This document shows, in pieces, positions 25,191 through 40,007 of a stretch of 64,000 nt of DNA (the stretch's first letter is position 1; the number at the start of each line of letters is the position of its first letter). Source of the stretch: Sapria himalayana (lineage: Eukaryota > Streptophyta > Magnoliopsida > Malpighiales > Rafflesiaceae). The DNA lies in NCBI GenBank assembly GCA_029783825.1, contig JAREIK010012055.1:1-64000 (forward strand). The letters run 5' to 3'. A program made the position numbers and the translations under genes. The notes beneath the pieces were generated by a model. The model saw nothing but the letters and a program-made list of their open reading frames with translations. It was not told where the DNA came from and did no database searches.

Positions 25191-25454
25191 ATATATTTGT
25201 GTAACTCATAATTTATTTTGTAATTAATATTTATATAAAAATAAACAAATAAATAATTAAATTTGAATATTTAAAATTAAAATAAACAAAAAAATGAGAT
25301 TTATTCTTTATTATTTAGGATATACCGGTTTAATTTAAATTAGATCTATCTAACTAAAAATTTATTTTCTAATTAATATTTCTAAAAAATAAACTGATAA
25401 ATAATTAAAATAAAAAGTAAAATTTTACTGAATAATTAAATTAAGTTATTTTCT
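25191..25454 (+). repeat. AT-rich satellite array, forward block 4 (short)
   Basis: This partial forward monomer of the internally duplicated class ends at an ACTGAATAATTAAATTAAGT-like junction. The flank matches those of copies A and D, just before passenger segment C. Confidence 0.85.
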
Positions 25455-27866
25455 TCCTCTCTTATCTCTAGAATGATTGCTAAAGCTCTAAACAAAATAA
25501 TAGATGCTTTTACTATATCTCTATTATGTCTCATCATATTTGATGTTGAATCAATAAGCTATCAAAGCTAATTTGACTCATGTATGCTAATAGACTAAAC
25601 CAAAGTTGTACCCATATGTGTTGAAATAGCTAGTTGTTGAGGATGCTCTATATATTGATTATTGTAATCTTTTCTAAAATATCTCTCATGCACACACTCA
25701 AAGCAATTTTTTTAAAACATAGTTCTCCTCTAAAAAAATAACTACATTGTAGCTGATTAAAACAAACTAGCCCAAGGGCAGTTTGAGCAGGGCAAGAAGT
25801 ATGGGTTCGTTTTCAATCAAGAATCAAAAAAATTATTTTATTGGCATGTCTAAGCCTTTTTTTTATATCCTCATGGATATGAAAAGTATCATTTATTTCT
25901 TTTAATATTAAATGAGTTATGTATACAAGCTCACAATACCCAAAAAGGTGTAAATAAACCATATTCGAATGTATAAAAGGTTTTAATAATTGCTCAAAAT
26001 ATTAGTCTTGCATATTGACACTTGAGGTCACAAATCAAAGGAAAAAGCAATAGTGATATTTTCAATCCCAATAATTTTAGCTATAGAAAGTTATAAAGAG
26101 TAGTATTCGAGCATTAACTACTTCTAAGGTCATCACTTTTGCTCTTAATGAATGTCCAAAGTTACAATCATTCCTAATGCAATGACTTTGCAATATAAAG
26201 ATAAAATGCACAAGCTATGGTCATATCCAATACTATGAGCCAGTATTATAGTGATTAAATATATATTCATGATCATTCTTAATATCATAACAATATGTTC
26301 AATAGTGAGACACAAGTTATTGCATATTCTAATCGATATGATTTTTTGTTCTAGAGACAAAATATACAATCATGACCATTGTTAATGCTAAAATAATCTA
26401 AAGCAAGAAAGAGAGTGAGTCCATAACTCACCCCTTGAGTCATGACTTTGTGTTACATATACAAAAAGATAAATCTGTGACTTTCCTAAGAGTTGTGAAT
26501 TTCAATTTAAATTTAACACTTAGTCATTTGATTATAAAAGTGCAAAACATGAGATTTAGGATTTAGGGTTTATGGGTTAGGCTTATAGTTTATGGTTTAA
26601 GGTTTAGGATTTAATGTTTAGGGTTTATGGTTTTTTTTTGTTTTTTTTTGCAAAATACACACTTTATTATTATTTAGGCACACAACTTACAAGAGACTAA
26701 AAAGCTGACTAATTTAGGCCAGCCCACCAAATCCTATGCACCTTAATGATTCTATGCATAAAATAGATAAAAAAACATAATGCCTAATAATTCCAAGCAT
26801 TCGAATACGACTAAAATCACTTGGCATTCTACTACTTCAGAGTTGGCATTGAGTCATTATGCGCACTGCGTCCTTTCCAATTGGATTTTTGAAAGCCTTC
26901 TGGAGGAACCTAAATGATGCACCATATTAAAACTATACAAATATAAGATTGTGCAAGTATGTGACACACAGCATCAAGCATTTTCCTAAGTCATTGCTAT
27001 GCAATGGAATACATGTAAAACTGAATACCCATAAATCAACAAGTACATATCTATGGCACTTTGTCAATTCATTCTCACCTCTGAATTCCACATTCTTTTT
27101 TGCTCAATTGATCCTCAAAAGAGTATATCTTGGGTTAGAATGCTACCTCTTCGAGCTCCAAGAAGTGGCTGTATGTTTCACTGACAAAATATCAAAAAAT
27201 ATGCATGCATGGGTGTGCATGTGTGATGAGGTCCATCTCACAGTCTAATTATCTACGGGTATTACCAAGCTAGAATACAAGTAAAATTACAAAATGCTAT
27301 AAAGATGGGTCTTCTGCTCCCGGAAGTGCAACATCACCTAATGTGTATTTACAAAATTCATAGTGGGCCCCACTTAGAGATACTCATTGGTCCAGTTGCA
27401 CTCATTGCATGCTACATAGAGAACAGACAAGATTGTGTGTGTGAGTATGTCATGATCCATCTCTACAAGTTTGAATATATTACTCCCGTGTGGCTGGTCT
27501 AGACTCCATTGCTTACTGGCCCTACTTGGTGATCCTTCAAATTTTTCCGGCTCTCCAATTAAGCATGGATTACCCGCTACTCCTGTTGGGCGACGGTTGG
27601 GTGGCACTCTATTCTTCCTGATAGTGCTAGTGGGACCCACTCCTAGCTACTCCTGGGTTTACTCCCGACCACTTTGCTCGGTCTCGTCAGTTTTCTGAAT
27701 GTTATAATCCCATCTTGCTAGTGTGGCCCTCTACAAGCTGGTGGCCCATAATTCTGGTTGCTTCCAGGACTTGCTGGCCTCTCTAAATGCTACACAAAAA
27801 TGGACAATAATATGTACACGTGTGTACCATTGTCCGTCGCTAGGTGTGTGTGGTGCAACAGTATCA
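25455..27866 (-). mobile_element. Chimeric passenger segment, copy C
   Basis: A nearly full-length copy in the same orientation as A. The AT-rich block is at 25455-26545, telomere-like repeats at about 26548-26630, T-rich tract 26631-26649, TTTATT (AATAAA on the minus strand) at 26663-26668, and the moderate-GC block runs to CAACAGTATCA at 27866. It lacks 59 bp near 27469 that A, B and D keep; the gap lies between two CTACAAG motifs. The TTG-started frame shared by all copies is at 26145-26369 (minus). Several frames here are not conserved in the other copies and are treated as shadows. Confidence 0.75.
26545..26650 (-). repeat. Telomere-like degenerate repeat next to a T-rich tract (copy C)
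   Basis: GGTTTAG-, GGTTTAT- and GGTTTAA-type 7-bp units are followed by long T runs (26631-26639 and 26641-26649). The arrangement is the same as in copies A, B and D. Confidence 0.72.
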
Positions 27867-30225
27867 AGGTTTAGAAGTTTAGTAATTTAAGTATTTAGGT
27901 ATTTTGTGGTTTATAGGTTTTATTTAAATAATTAAATAACAAAAATATTATTTTTATGATTTTTTTTCATTTTCAAGGATATAACCATTTAAAATATGAT
28001 AATTTTTAATTTTTTTCAAATGTTAATACAATATTTAATTATAATAACCATACAAATTAAATATCATGTAAATTCAAAATAAATAATTTTATTGATCAAT
28101 ATTATAATGCTTATCATAAAATAGATTAATAAACTATTATTAATAAGATAGATATTAATTAAAATATATTTGCAAAACCTAAAACGATTCAAAATCAAAG
28201 TAAAATATATTACTAAATAATAATTTTTTATTTTTATAAATTTGATTCTTTTTATAAGCTTATAAATTTTTTTGATGAAGATAAATTATTTAAATTATAT
28301 TTGTCTCATTCATAATTTTATTTTGCAATTAATATTTCTATAAAAATAAACTAATAAATAATTATAATGAATATTAAAATTATAATAAATACAAATAAAA
28401 ATGAGATTTATGATTAATTATTTAGGGTATACCGGTTTAATGGTTTAAGTATTTAGGAGTTTAGGAATTTAGTGATTTAAGTGTTTACGTATTTAGTAGT
28501 TTATATGTTTTATTTAAATAATGAAATAACGAAAAAATTATTTTTCATATTATTTATAAATTTTGAAGGTTATAACCTTTATAAATATACTATTTTTTAA
28601 ATTTTTTTCAAATTTGAATACAATATTTAGTTATAATAAACTTAATAATTATATATCATGTTAATTTAAAATAAACAATTTTATTGATAGATATTAATAA
28701 ACTAAATATACATATAAATATAATAATGATCAAAAAATCTGGTAATAAACTATTTTTTATTGATAGATATTTATATATTATTTATTAATACTTAAACCTT
28801 TAAAGATGGTTTAAATGTTTAAGTATTTAAGGGTTTTGGGGTTTTGGAGTTTAATGATTTAAGTGTTTAGGCATTTTATAGTTTTTAGGTTTTATATAAA
28901 CAATAAAATCACAAAAAATTTATTTTTGTGATTTTATCTCATTTTCAAAGATGATAACCTTTAAAAATATAATAATTTTTAAATTATTTTCATATGTATA
29001 TATAATATTTAGTTATTATAATCTTTATAATTATATATCATGTAAATTCAATAGAAATAATTTTATTGATAAATATTCTAATAATGATCAAAAAATAAAT
29101 TAAAAATCTATATTAATTAGATAGATATTAATAAAAATATAATTACAAAACCCAAATTGATTAAAAATTATAGTAAAATATAATTCTGGATAACAATTTT
29201 TAATTTTTAAATTTTTACTTCTTTTATAAGCATATATATTTTTTAAATTATATTTGTTACACTCATAATTTATTTTGTAATTAATATTTCTTTAAAAATA
29301 AACTAATAAATAATTAAAATGAATATTTAAAATTATAATAAATAGAATTAAAAATTAGATTTATTAATTATTAAGTAGTATATAGCAGTTTAATGGTTTA
29401 TGTATTTTGGCATTACGGGGTTTAGAAGTTTACTGATTTAACTATGTATGCATTTAGTGGTTTATAGGTGTTATTTTAAAAAAAATATCAAAAAATTTAT
29501 TTTTTTTATTTTTTGATATTTTTATTGATAAATATTCTAATAATGATCAAAAAATAAATTAATAATTTATTATTAATAAGCTATATCATTTAAAATATAA
29601 TTACAAATATTAAAATGATTTAGAAGTTAAGCAATTATATTTAGTTATAATAATCTTAATATTTTAAGACATTTAAATTCAATATAAGTAATTTTATTGA
29701 TAGATATTATAATAATGATCAAAAAATAAATTAATAAACTCTTATTAATATGATTGATAGCAATTAAAATATAAATGCAAAACCTATAATGTTACAAAAT
29801 CAAAGTAAATATATTACTAAATTATAATTTTTTATTTTTAAATTTTTACTTCTTTTTATAAGCTTATATTTATTTTTTGATTAAAAATAAATTATTAAAA
29901 TTATATTTGTCTCACTCTTTATTTATTTTGCAATTAATATTTCTATAAAAAATAAACTAATAAATACTTAAAATGAATATTTTAAATTTTTATGAATACA
30001 AATTAAAATGAGATTTATGATTTATTATATATGGCATACCGGTTTAATGGATTGTTAATTTAGGGGTTTTGTCGTTTAGGAGTTTAGCAATTTATGTTTT
30101 TAGTGATTTAGTGGTTTATAGTTTGTATTTATAAAATAAAAATAAAAAATTTTATTTTTGATTTTATCTGATTTTCAAAGGTTATAACCTTTAAAAATAA
30201 AATAATTTTTAAAATTTATATAATA
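27867..30225 (+). repeat. AT-rich satellite array, forward block 5
   Basis: Palindromes lie near 27965, 28565, 28945 and 30178. The first three repeat the order of about 600 and 380 bp seen after copy A, and share specific variants with it (for example an ATAAAATAGATTAATAAAC step). Two monomers are fused by deletion near 29515 (palindrome lost) and near 29635. Confidence 0.87.
28433..28512 (+). repeat. Clean example of the 8-bp periodic block
   Basis: Ten consecutive octamers stay in phase: CGGTTTAA, TGGTTTAA, GTATTTAG, GAGTTTAG, GAATTTAG, TGATTTAA, GTGTTTAC, GTATTTAG, TAGTTTAT, ATGTTTTA. Most other monomers have the same block, in one or the other orientation. Confidence 0.9.
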
Positions 30226-30240
30226 GAAAAATTAATAACA
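30222..30240. other. Array orientation switch 3 (forward to reverse)
   Basis: A forward monomer runs through its palindrome (about 30175-30200) and 25-45 bp further. It then changes to reverse orientation (AATTAATAACAAAATAAATTT). No inserted element is seen. Confidence 0.78.
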
Positions 30241-32868
30241 AAATAAATTTCGAGGAAGAAAATTATTATTTAAATAATTTATTTTTAATCAAAAAAAATA
30301 AGAGCTTATAAAAAGAATGACAAATTTAAAAATTAAATATTTTTATTTAGTAATATATTTTGATTTGATTTTGAATCATTTTGTGTTATGTAAATATATT
30401 TTAATTAATATTTATATTATTAAAAATATTTTATTAATTTAATTTTTGATTATTAATATAATATCTATCATTAAAATTATATATATTGAATTTATATGAT
30501 ATATAATTAGTAAGATTAATATAATTATACATTGTATTCACATTTCAAAAAAATTAAAAATTATTTTATTTTCAAAGATTATAACCTTTGAAAATCAAAA
30601 AAAAAATCAAAAAAAAATCAAAAAAAAGAATTTTAAATTTTTATTATATAAATAAAACCTATAAGCCACTAAATGGCTAAAAACATAAATTATAAGTTAG
30701 ATAAATATCCTAAATAATTAATAATAAATCTCATTTTTATTGTTTTCATTTTAATTTTAAATATTCATTTTAATTATTTATTTGTTTATTTTTATATTAA
30801 TAATAATTACAAAATAAATTATAAGTTAGACAAATATAATTTATATAAATTATTTTTCAACAAAAAAATATAGATAAACTTTTTAAAAGAAGAGGAAATT
30901 TAAAAACAAAAAATTATTATATAGTAATATATTTTAATTTTTTTCTGAATCATTTTAGGTTTTGTAATTATATTTTAATTGATATCTAATTTATTAATAA
31001 TAGATTATTAATATATTTTTTGATCAATATTAGAATATTTATCAATAAAAATATTTATATTTAATTAATATTATATATATATTTAATAATTATTATAACT
31101 ACGTATTTTATTCACTTTTAAAAAAAAATTTAAAATTATTATATTTTCAAAGGTTATAATCTTAAAAAATGAGAAAAAATAATAAAAATAATTTTTACTT
31201 ATTTTATTTTTTAAATAAAACCTATAGACCATTAAATGCTTAGTTACTTAAATTAGTAAGCTCATAAACCCCTAAATACATAAACATTTTAACATATATA
31301 TACTACTTAATAAATAATAAATCTCATTTTTATTTCTATTTATTATAATTTTAAATTTTTACTTTAATTATTTATAGTTTAATTTTTTAGAAAAATTAAT
31401 AACAAAATAAATTTCGAGTGAGACAAATATTATTTAAATAATTTATTTTTAATCAAAAAAAATATAAGCTTGTAAAAAGAAAAAAAAATTTAAAAATTAA
31501 AAATTATTATTTAGTAATATATTTTGAGTTGATTTTGAATCATTTTGTGTTATGTAAATATATTTTAATTAATATTTATATTATTAATAATAGTTTATTA
31601 ATTAAATTTTTCATCATTATTATAATATTTATCATTAAAATTGTTTATATTGAATTTATATGATATATAAATATTAAGATTAATATAATTATATATAGTA
31701 TTCACATTTCAAAAAATTTTAAAAATTATTTTATTTTTATAGGTTATATAACCTTTGAAAAACACAAAAAATCTAAAAATTTTTTATTTATTTTTATTAT
31801 ATAAATAAAACCTATAAACCACTAAATACCTAAAAACATAAATTTATAAACTTTTAAACGACACAATTTCGATATAATCAAATCATTAACTGGTATACCA
31901 CATATAATAAATCATAAATCTCATTTTAATTTGTATTCATTATAGTTTCAAATATTCATATTAATTATTTTTATTAGTTTATTTTTTATATAAATATTAA
32001 TTATTAAATAAATAATGAGCGAGATAACTATAATTTTAACAATTTATTTTTAATCAAAAAAAATACAAGCTTATAAAAAGAAGTAGAAATTTAAAAAGAA
32101 AAAATTATTATTTAGTAATATATTTTACTTTGATTTTGAATCATTATAATAACTTTTGCAATTATATTTTAATTGCTATCAATCTTATTAAGAATAGTTA
32201 TTAATTTATTATTTGATCAATTTTATAATATTTAAAAATAAAATTATTTATATTGAATTTAAATGTCTTATAATTATTAAGATTATTATAATTAAATATT
32301 ATATTTACATTGGAAAAAAATTTACAAATTATTATATTTTCAAAGGTTATAACCTTCAAAAATTATAAAAAATCACAAAAATACTTTTTTTATTATTTTA
32401 TAATTCAAATAAAACTTATAAACCACTAAATGACTTAACATTTAAATCTCTAGACTCCTAAACCCCAAAACACCCTAAATACTTAAACCATTAAACCTAT
32501 ATAACCTAAATAATAAATAATAAATCTCAATTTTATTTGTATTCTTTATAATTTTAAATATTCATTTTAATTATTTTTTAGTTTATTTTTATAGAAATTT
32601 TAATTACAAAATAAATAATGAGTGAGACATATATAATTTAAATAAATTATTTTTTATGAAAGAAATATAATCTTATAAAAATAAACAAAATTTCAAAAAT
32701 TTAAAATTTTATTTAGTAATATAATTTACTTTGATTTTGAATTATTTTGGGTTTTGCAAATATATTTTAATTAATATCTATCTTATTAATAATAGTTTAT
32801 TAATTTATTTTTTGATCATCAAAATAATACATATTAATCAAATTTTTTATATTGAATTTATATAAAAA

Positions 32869-32870
<2 letters not shown>

Positions 32871-32900
<30 letters not shown>
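32871..32900. repeat. (TAT)n microsatellite
   Basis: An uninterrupted 30-bp run of TAT trinucleotides inside a reverse monomer, at the position where other monomers have ATTATTAAGATTATTATAA. It is a local slippage expansion. Confidence 0.92.
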
Positions 32901-32901
<1 letters not shown>

Positions 32902-35900
32902 ACTATGTATTGTATTCATATTTTAGAACTATTAAAAAATTATTATATTTTCAAAGGTTATAACCTTTAAAAATCAAGAAAATTCATAAAAATAAATTTT
33001 TTGTTATTTCATTGATTAAATAAAACCTATAAACACCTAAATGTGTAAACATATAAATGAATAAACTCATTAACCCCAAAACCACAATAAACTTAAACCA
33101 TTAAATAGGTAAACCCAAAATAATAAATAATAAATAATAAATCTCATTTTTATTAATATTCATTATAATTTTATATATACATTTTAATTATTTATTAGTT
33201 TATTTTTATAGAAATATAAATTAAAAAATAAATTAATAGTGAGACAAATATAATTTAAATAATTTATCTTTCATTAAAAAAATATATAAGCTTATAAATG
33301 GATACAAAAATTTTAAAATTTAAAATTAATATTTGGTAAAATATTTCACTATGATTTTGAATCATTTTAGGTTTTGTAATTATATTTTAAACAATATTTA
33401 TCTTATTAATAATTGTTTATTAATCATTTGTATGATCATTATTATAATATATATCTATATAATTGTTTATATTGAATTTACATGTTATATAATTATAAAG
33501 ATTATTATAACTAATTATCTTTGTTTAAATAAAACTTATAGACCACTAAATGCCTAAACACTTAAATATATATACTCCGAAACACAAAAGCCCCTAAATT
33601 CTTAAAACATTAAACTCATAAACCTTAAATATAATTTAAATAATATATTTTTCATCAAAATAAAAATATAAGCTTATAAAAAGAATCAAAAACTAAAAAA
33701 CAAAAATTATTATTTTGTAATAAATTTTACTTTGATTTTGAAAAATTTTAGGTTTTTCAATTATATTTAAATTTATATCTTTCATATTAATAATAGCATA
33801 TTAATTTATTTTTTGATAATTGATATCATATCTATCAATAAAATTATTTATATTTAGTTTATATTATATTTAATTATAATGATTATTATTACTAAATATT
33901 GTATTCACATTTTTGAAAAAATTTAAAATTATTATATTTTCAATGGTTATAACCTTTGATAATGTGAGAAAATATCAAAAATAATTATTTTGTTATATCA
34001 TTGTTTAAATAAATCCAATAAACTACTAAATGCCTAAACACTTAAGTCAATAACTCCGAAATCTCGAAAACCCTAAATTGATAATCGTTTTAAGCTGGTA
34101 CACCCTAAATAATAAATAATAAATCTCAATTTTATTTTTTTCATTATAATTTAAAATATTCATTTTAATTATTTATTCTTTTATTTTTATTAAATATTAA
34201 TTACAATATAAATTATGAGTTAGACAAATATAATTTATATAAATTATTTTTCATAAAAAATATAGATAAACTTATAAAAAGAAGAAAAAATTTCAAGACC
34301 AAAATTTATTATATAGTAATATATTTTGCTTTCCTTCTATATCATTTTAGGTTTTGTAATTATATTTTAATTGATATCTATCTTATTAATAAAAGATTAT
34401 TAATTTATTTTTTGATCATTATTAGAATATTTATCAATAAAATTATTTTTATTGAATTTATATGAAATATAAATATAATGATTATTATAACTAAATATTG
34501 AATTCACTTTTGAAAAAAATTTAAAAATTATTATATTTTCCAAGGTTATAACATTTGAAAATATCAAAAAATAATAAAAATAAATATTTTGTTTATTTAT
34601 TTTTTAAATAAAACCTATAACCACTAAATGCATACACAATTAATCAGTATACTCCTAAACCTCGTAATGCCTAAATAGATAAACCATTAAATCGCTATAT
34701 ACAACTTAATAATTAATAATTCTAATCTTTATTTCTATTTATTATAATTTTAAATATTTATTTTAATTATTTATTAGTTTATTTCTATAGAAATATTTAT
34801 TACAAAATAAATTATGAGTGCCAGAAATATAATTTAAAAAATTTATTTATAATCAATAAAAGTTTTTATGCTTATAAAATAAGTAAAAATTTAAAAATTA
34901 AAAATTATTATTAAGTAATATATTTTACTTTAATTTTGAATCAATTTGGGTCTTGTAAATATTTTTTAATTAATATCTATCTTATTATTAATAGTTTATA
35001 AATTTAATTTGTAATCATTATTATAATATCTATTAATAAAATTGTTTATATTGAATTTATATGACATATAATTATTAATATTATTATAACTAAATATTAT
35101 ATTCACATTTTAAAAAATGTTAAATATTATTATATTTTCAAACATTATGACCTATGAAAATTATAAAAAATTAAAATTTTTTTTTTGTTATTTTATTGTT
35201 TAAATAAAACATATAAACCACTAAATGCCTAAAAACATAAATCGCTAAACTCCTAAATGACAAAACTTCTAAATACTTGAACAATTAAACTTGTATACAT
35301 TAATAATAAATCATAAATTTGATTTTAATTTTTTAAGTGTTTAATTTTAAAATTTTATTTTAATTATTTTTCAGTTTATTTTTATCGAAATATTAATTAC
35401 AAAATAAATTATTAGTTAGATAGATCTAGTTTAAATTAAACAGATATACCCTATATAATAAATAATAAAACTCATTTTTTGTCATTATAATTTTAATTAT
35501 TCTTTTTAATTATTTATTTATATATTTATATATAAATATTAATTACAAAATAAATTATGAGGTAAACAAATATAATTTATATAAATTATCTTTCATTAAA
35601 AAATAATATAGATACATTTTTAAAAACAAATTTCAAAACAAAAAATTATTATATAGTAATATATTTTGTGTAGCTTTTGAATCATTTTAATATTTGTTAT
35701 TATATTTTAAATTATATATATCTTATTAATAATAGATTATTAATTTATTTTTTGATTATTATTACTAATATTTATCAATAAAAATGTTTATATTGAATTT
35801 ATATGATATATAAATTTAATAATTATTATAACTAAATATTGTATTTACTTTTTAAAAAAGTTTTAAAATTTTTATATTTTCAAAGATTATAACCTTTGAA

Positions 35901-38900
35901 CATGTGAAAAAATAAAATAAAATGTATTTTTTTGTTATTTCATTGTTTAAATAAAACCTATACACCACTAAATACCTATATACTCAAATCACTAAACTAC
36001 AAAATTTTGATAGTCTATATAGATAATCCTTTAAACAGGTATACACTAAATAATAATTAATAAATCTCATTTTTATTTGTTTACATTATAATTTTAAAAA
36101 AATCATTTTGATTTTTAGTTTTTTATTTGTATATCTGTATTAATTATAAAATAAATTATGAGTTAAAAATATATTTTATAAAAATTATTTTTCATCAAAA
36201 AATAGATAAGCTTATAAAAAGAATAAAAATTTAAAAATAAATAATTATAATTTAGTAATATATTTTGCTTTGCTTTTGAATAATTTTAGGTTTTGATATT
36301 ATATTTTAAGTAATATCAATCTTATTCATAAGAGATTTTTAATTTATTTTTTTATAATTATTAGAATATCTATCAATAAAATTGTTTATATTGAATTTAT
36401 ATGATATATAATTATAAATTATTATGATTATTATAAATAAATATTTATTCACTTATGAAAAAAATTTAAAAATTATTATATTTTCAAAATTTATAACCTT
36501 AAAAATGAGAAAAAATAAGAAAAATAAATCTTTTGTTATTTCATTATTTAAATAAAACCTATATTTCATTAAATGATTACTTACTTAAATCAGTAAGCTC
36601 ATAAACCCTGAAACTGCTAAATACATAAACCTTTTAAAAGCTATATTCTAATTATTAAATAATAAATCTCATTTATATTTCTATTTATTATAATTTTAAA
36701 TATTCATTTTAATTATTTATAGTTTAATTTTTAAGAAAAATTAATTCGAAATAAATTTCTAATGAGACAAATAATATTTAAATAGTTTATATTTAATAGA
36801 AAAAAATATATAAGCTTAAAAAAGAAGCAAAAATTTAAAAATTAAATATTATTATTTAGTAATATATTTTGATTTGATTTTGAATCATTTTGTGTAATGT
36901 AAATATATTTTAATTAATATTTAGATTTTTAATAATAGTTTGTTAATTTAATGTTTGATCATTATTATAATTTCTATCATTATAATTGTTTATATTTAAT
37001 TTATATGATATATAATTTGTAAGATTAATATTATTATACATGGTATTCACATTTCAAAAAATTTTAAAAATTATTTTATTTTCAAAGATTATAAACTTTG
37101 AAAATCAGAAAAAATCAAAAAAAAAAAATTTATTTTTATTATATAAATAAAACCTATAAACCACGAAATGCCTAAAAACATAAATTGCTAAACTTCTAAA
37201 TGACAAACCCCCTAAATAATTTAACCATTAAACTGGTATGCTATATATATTAAATAATAAATCTCATTTTTATTAGTATTCATTATAATTTTAAGCATAC
37301 ATCTTAATTATTTATTAGTTTATTTTTATAGAAATATAATTTAAAAATAAATTATTAATGAGACAAATAAAATTTAAAAAATTTATTTTTTTATCAAAAA
37401 ATATATAAGCATATAAATGGATGCAAAAATTTAAAATTAATATATAGTAAAATATTTCACTTTGATTTTGAATCATTTTAGGTTTTGCAAATTTATTTTA
37501 AACAATATTTATCTTATTAATAATTGTTTATTATTTTTTTATGATCTTTATTATAATATATACCAATAAAATAATTTATATTGAATTTATATGATATTTA
37601 ATATTATGATTATTAACTTCATATTGTATTCACTTTTCAAAAAAAAATTAAAAATTATTATATTTTCAAAGGTTATAACCTTTAAAAATGAGAAAAAATA
37701 ACAAAAATAATTTTTTTAGTATTTTATTATTTAAATAAAACATAGAAACCACTAAATGCCTAATCATTTAAATATCTAGACTCCTTAACCCCAAAACCCC
37801 CTAAATATTAAAACCATTAAACATATATAACCTATATAATAAATAATAAATTTCATTTTTATTTATATACATTATAATTTTAAATATTCATTTTAATTAT
37901 TTTTTAGTTTATTTTTATAGAAATATTAATTACAAAATAAATAATGAGTGAGACATATAATTTAAATAAATTATTTTTTATGAAAAAATATATAAGTTTA
38001 TAAAAATAAACAAAATTTCAAAAATTTAAAATTTTATTTAGTAATATAATTTACATTGATTTTGAATTATTTTGGGTTCTGCAAATATATTTTAATTAAT
38101 ATCTATCTTATTAATAATATTTTATTAATTTATTTTTCGATCATTATAATAATATATATTAATAAAATTTTTTATATTAAATTTACATCAAATATAATTA
38201 TTAAGATTATTATAACTAACTATTTTATTCATATTTTAGAATGATTAAAAAATTATTATATTTTCAAAGGCTATAACCTTTGGAAATCACGAAAATTCAT
38301 AAAAATATATTTTTTGTTATTTCATTGATTAAATAAGAACTATAAACACCTAAATGTTCAAACATATAAATCAATAAACTCCTTAACCCCAAAACAACAA
38401 AAAACTTAAACTATTAAATAGGTATACCCTAAATAATAAATCATATATCTCTTTTTTTTAGTATTCATTATAATTTTAAATATTCATTTTAATTATTTAT
38501 CAATTTATTTTTATAGTAATAATAATTACAAAATAAAATATTAGTTAGACAGATATAATTTAAATAATTTATTTTTAATCAAAAAAATATAAAAGCTTAA
38601 AAATGAGGTAAATTTTTTAAAATAAAAAATTATTATTTAGTAATATATCTTATTTTGATTTTGAATCATTGGAGATTATACAATTATATTTTAATTTATA
38701 TCATTCTTATTAATACTAGTATATTAATTTATTTATTGATCATTATTATAATATCTATTAATAAAATTATTTATATTTAATTTACATTATATATAATTAT
38801 TAAGATTAATATACTTAAATATTATATTCACATTTAAAAAAATTTAAAATTATTATATTATCAAAGGTTACAACCTTCAAAAATTAAAAAAATTCAAAAA

Positions 38901-39975
38901 ATTAAATTTTTTGTTTTTTAATTCTTTAGCTAATAACTATAGATCACTAAAGGTCTAAACACTTAAATCACTAAACTCCTAAACCCAAAAACACCTAAAT
39001 ACTTAAACAATTAAACCGGTATATCCTGAAGAATAATTAACAAATCTCAATTTTTTTTGTATTCATTATAATTTTAAATAATTATTTTAATTATTTATTA
39101 GTTTATTATAATAAAATTATAAATTACAAAATAAATTATGGGTAAGACAAATTAATTTAAATAATTTATTTATAATAACAAAAATATAAAGTTATAAAAA
39201 AGCAAAACATTAAAAAAATTATTATTAAGTAATATATTTTACTTTGATTTTGAATAAATTTTGATTTTACAAATTTATTTTATATAATATCTATCTTATT
39301 AATAATAGTTTATTAAATTTTTTTTGATCATTATTATAATATCAAGCAATGTAATTATTTATATTGAATTTAAATTACTTATAATTATTAAGATTATTAT
39401 AGCTAAATATTATATTTACATTTTAAAAAAATTTAAATTATTATATTTTCAAAGGTTATAACCTTCAAAAATTAAAAAAATAATAAAAATAAATTTTTTG
39501 ATATATCTTTGTTTAAATAAAACTTATAAACCAGTAAATGCCTAAACATGTAAACCTCTAAACTCCTAAACACAAAAGCCCCTAAATACTTAAACCTTTA
39601 AACTCATAAACCTAAAATATTATTTAAATAATTTATTAAAATATTAATTACAAAATAAATTATGATTGATATAAATATAATTTTATTTATTTATTTATCA
39701 TGAAGAACAAATATTAGCTAATAAAAAGAAGCAAAAACTAAAAAAAAATTATTATTTAGTATTAAATTTTACTTGGATTTTTAATATTTTTAGGTTTTGC
39801 AATTATATTTTAATTTATATATATCATATTAATAATAGCATATTAATTTATTTTTTGATAATTGATATCATATATATCAATAAAATTAATTATATTTAGT
39901 TTATATTATATATAATTATAATGATTATTATTACTAAATATTGTATTCACATTTTTAAAAAATTTTAAAATTATC

Positions 39976-40007
39976 ACATTTTCAAAGGTTATAACCTTTG
40001 AAAATGT
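39976..40007. repeat. Perfect 32-bp palindrome in the reverse array
   Basis: The half-site ACATTTTCAAAGGTTA is followed by its exact reverse complement. The outer flank (ACA) differs from that of the forward-array example at 1845-1880, yet symmetry is kept. Confidence 0.88.

Noticed and set aside
26949..27698. Several frames of 65-99 codons in copy C, on both strands.
   Set aside because: They are not kept in copies A, B and D, they overlap each other on opposite strands, and no family is recognised.
33333..33557. Isoleucine/tyrosine-rich frames in the satellite (also 38056-38244, 49202-49393, 51699-51941, 55625-55819), resembling small membrane proteins.
   Set aside because: All are the same monomer segment translated on the antisense strand. 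Most monomers have stops or frameshifts there, and the composition is what extreme AT content gives.
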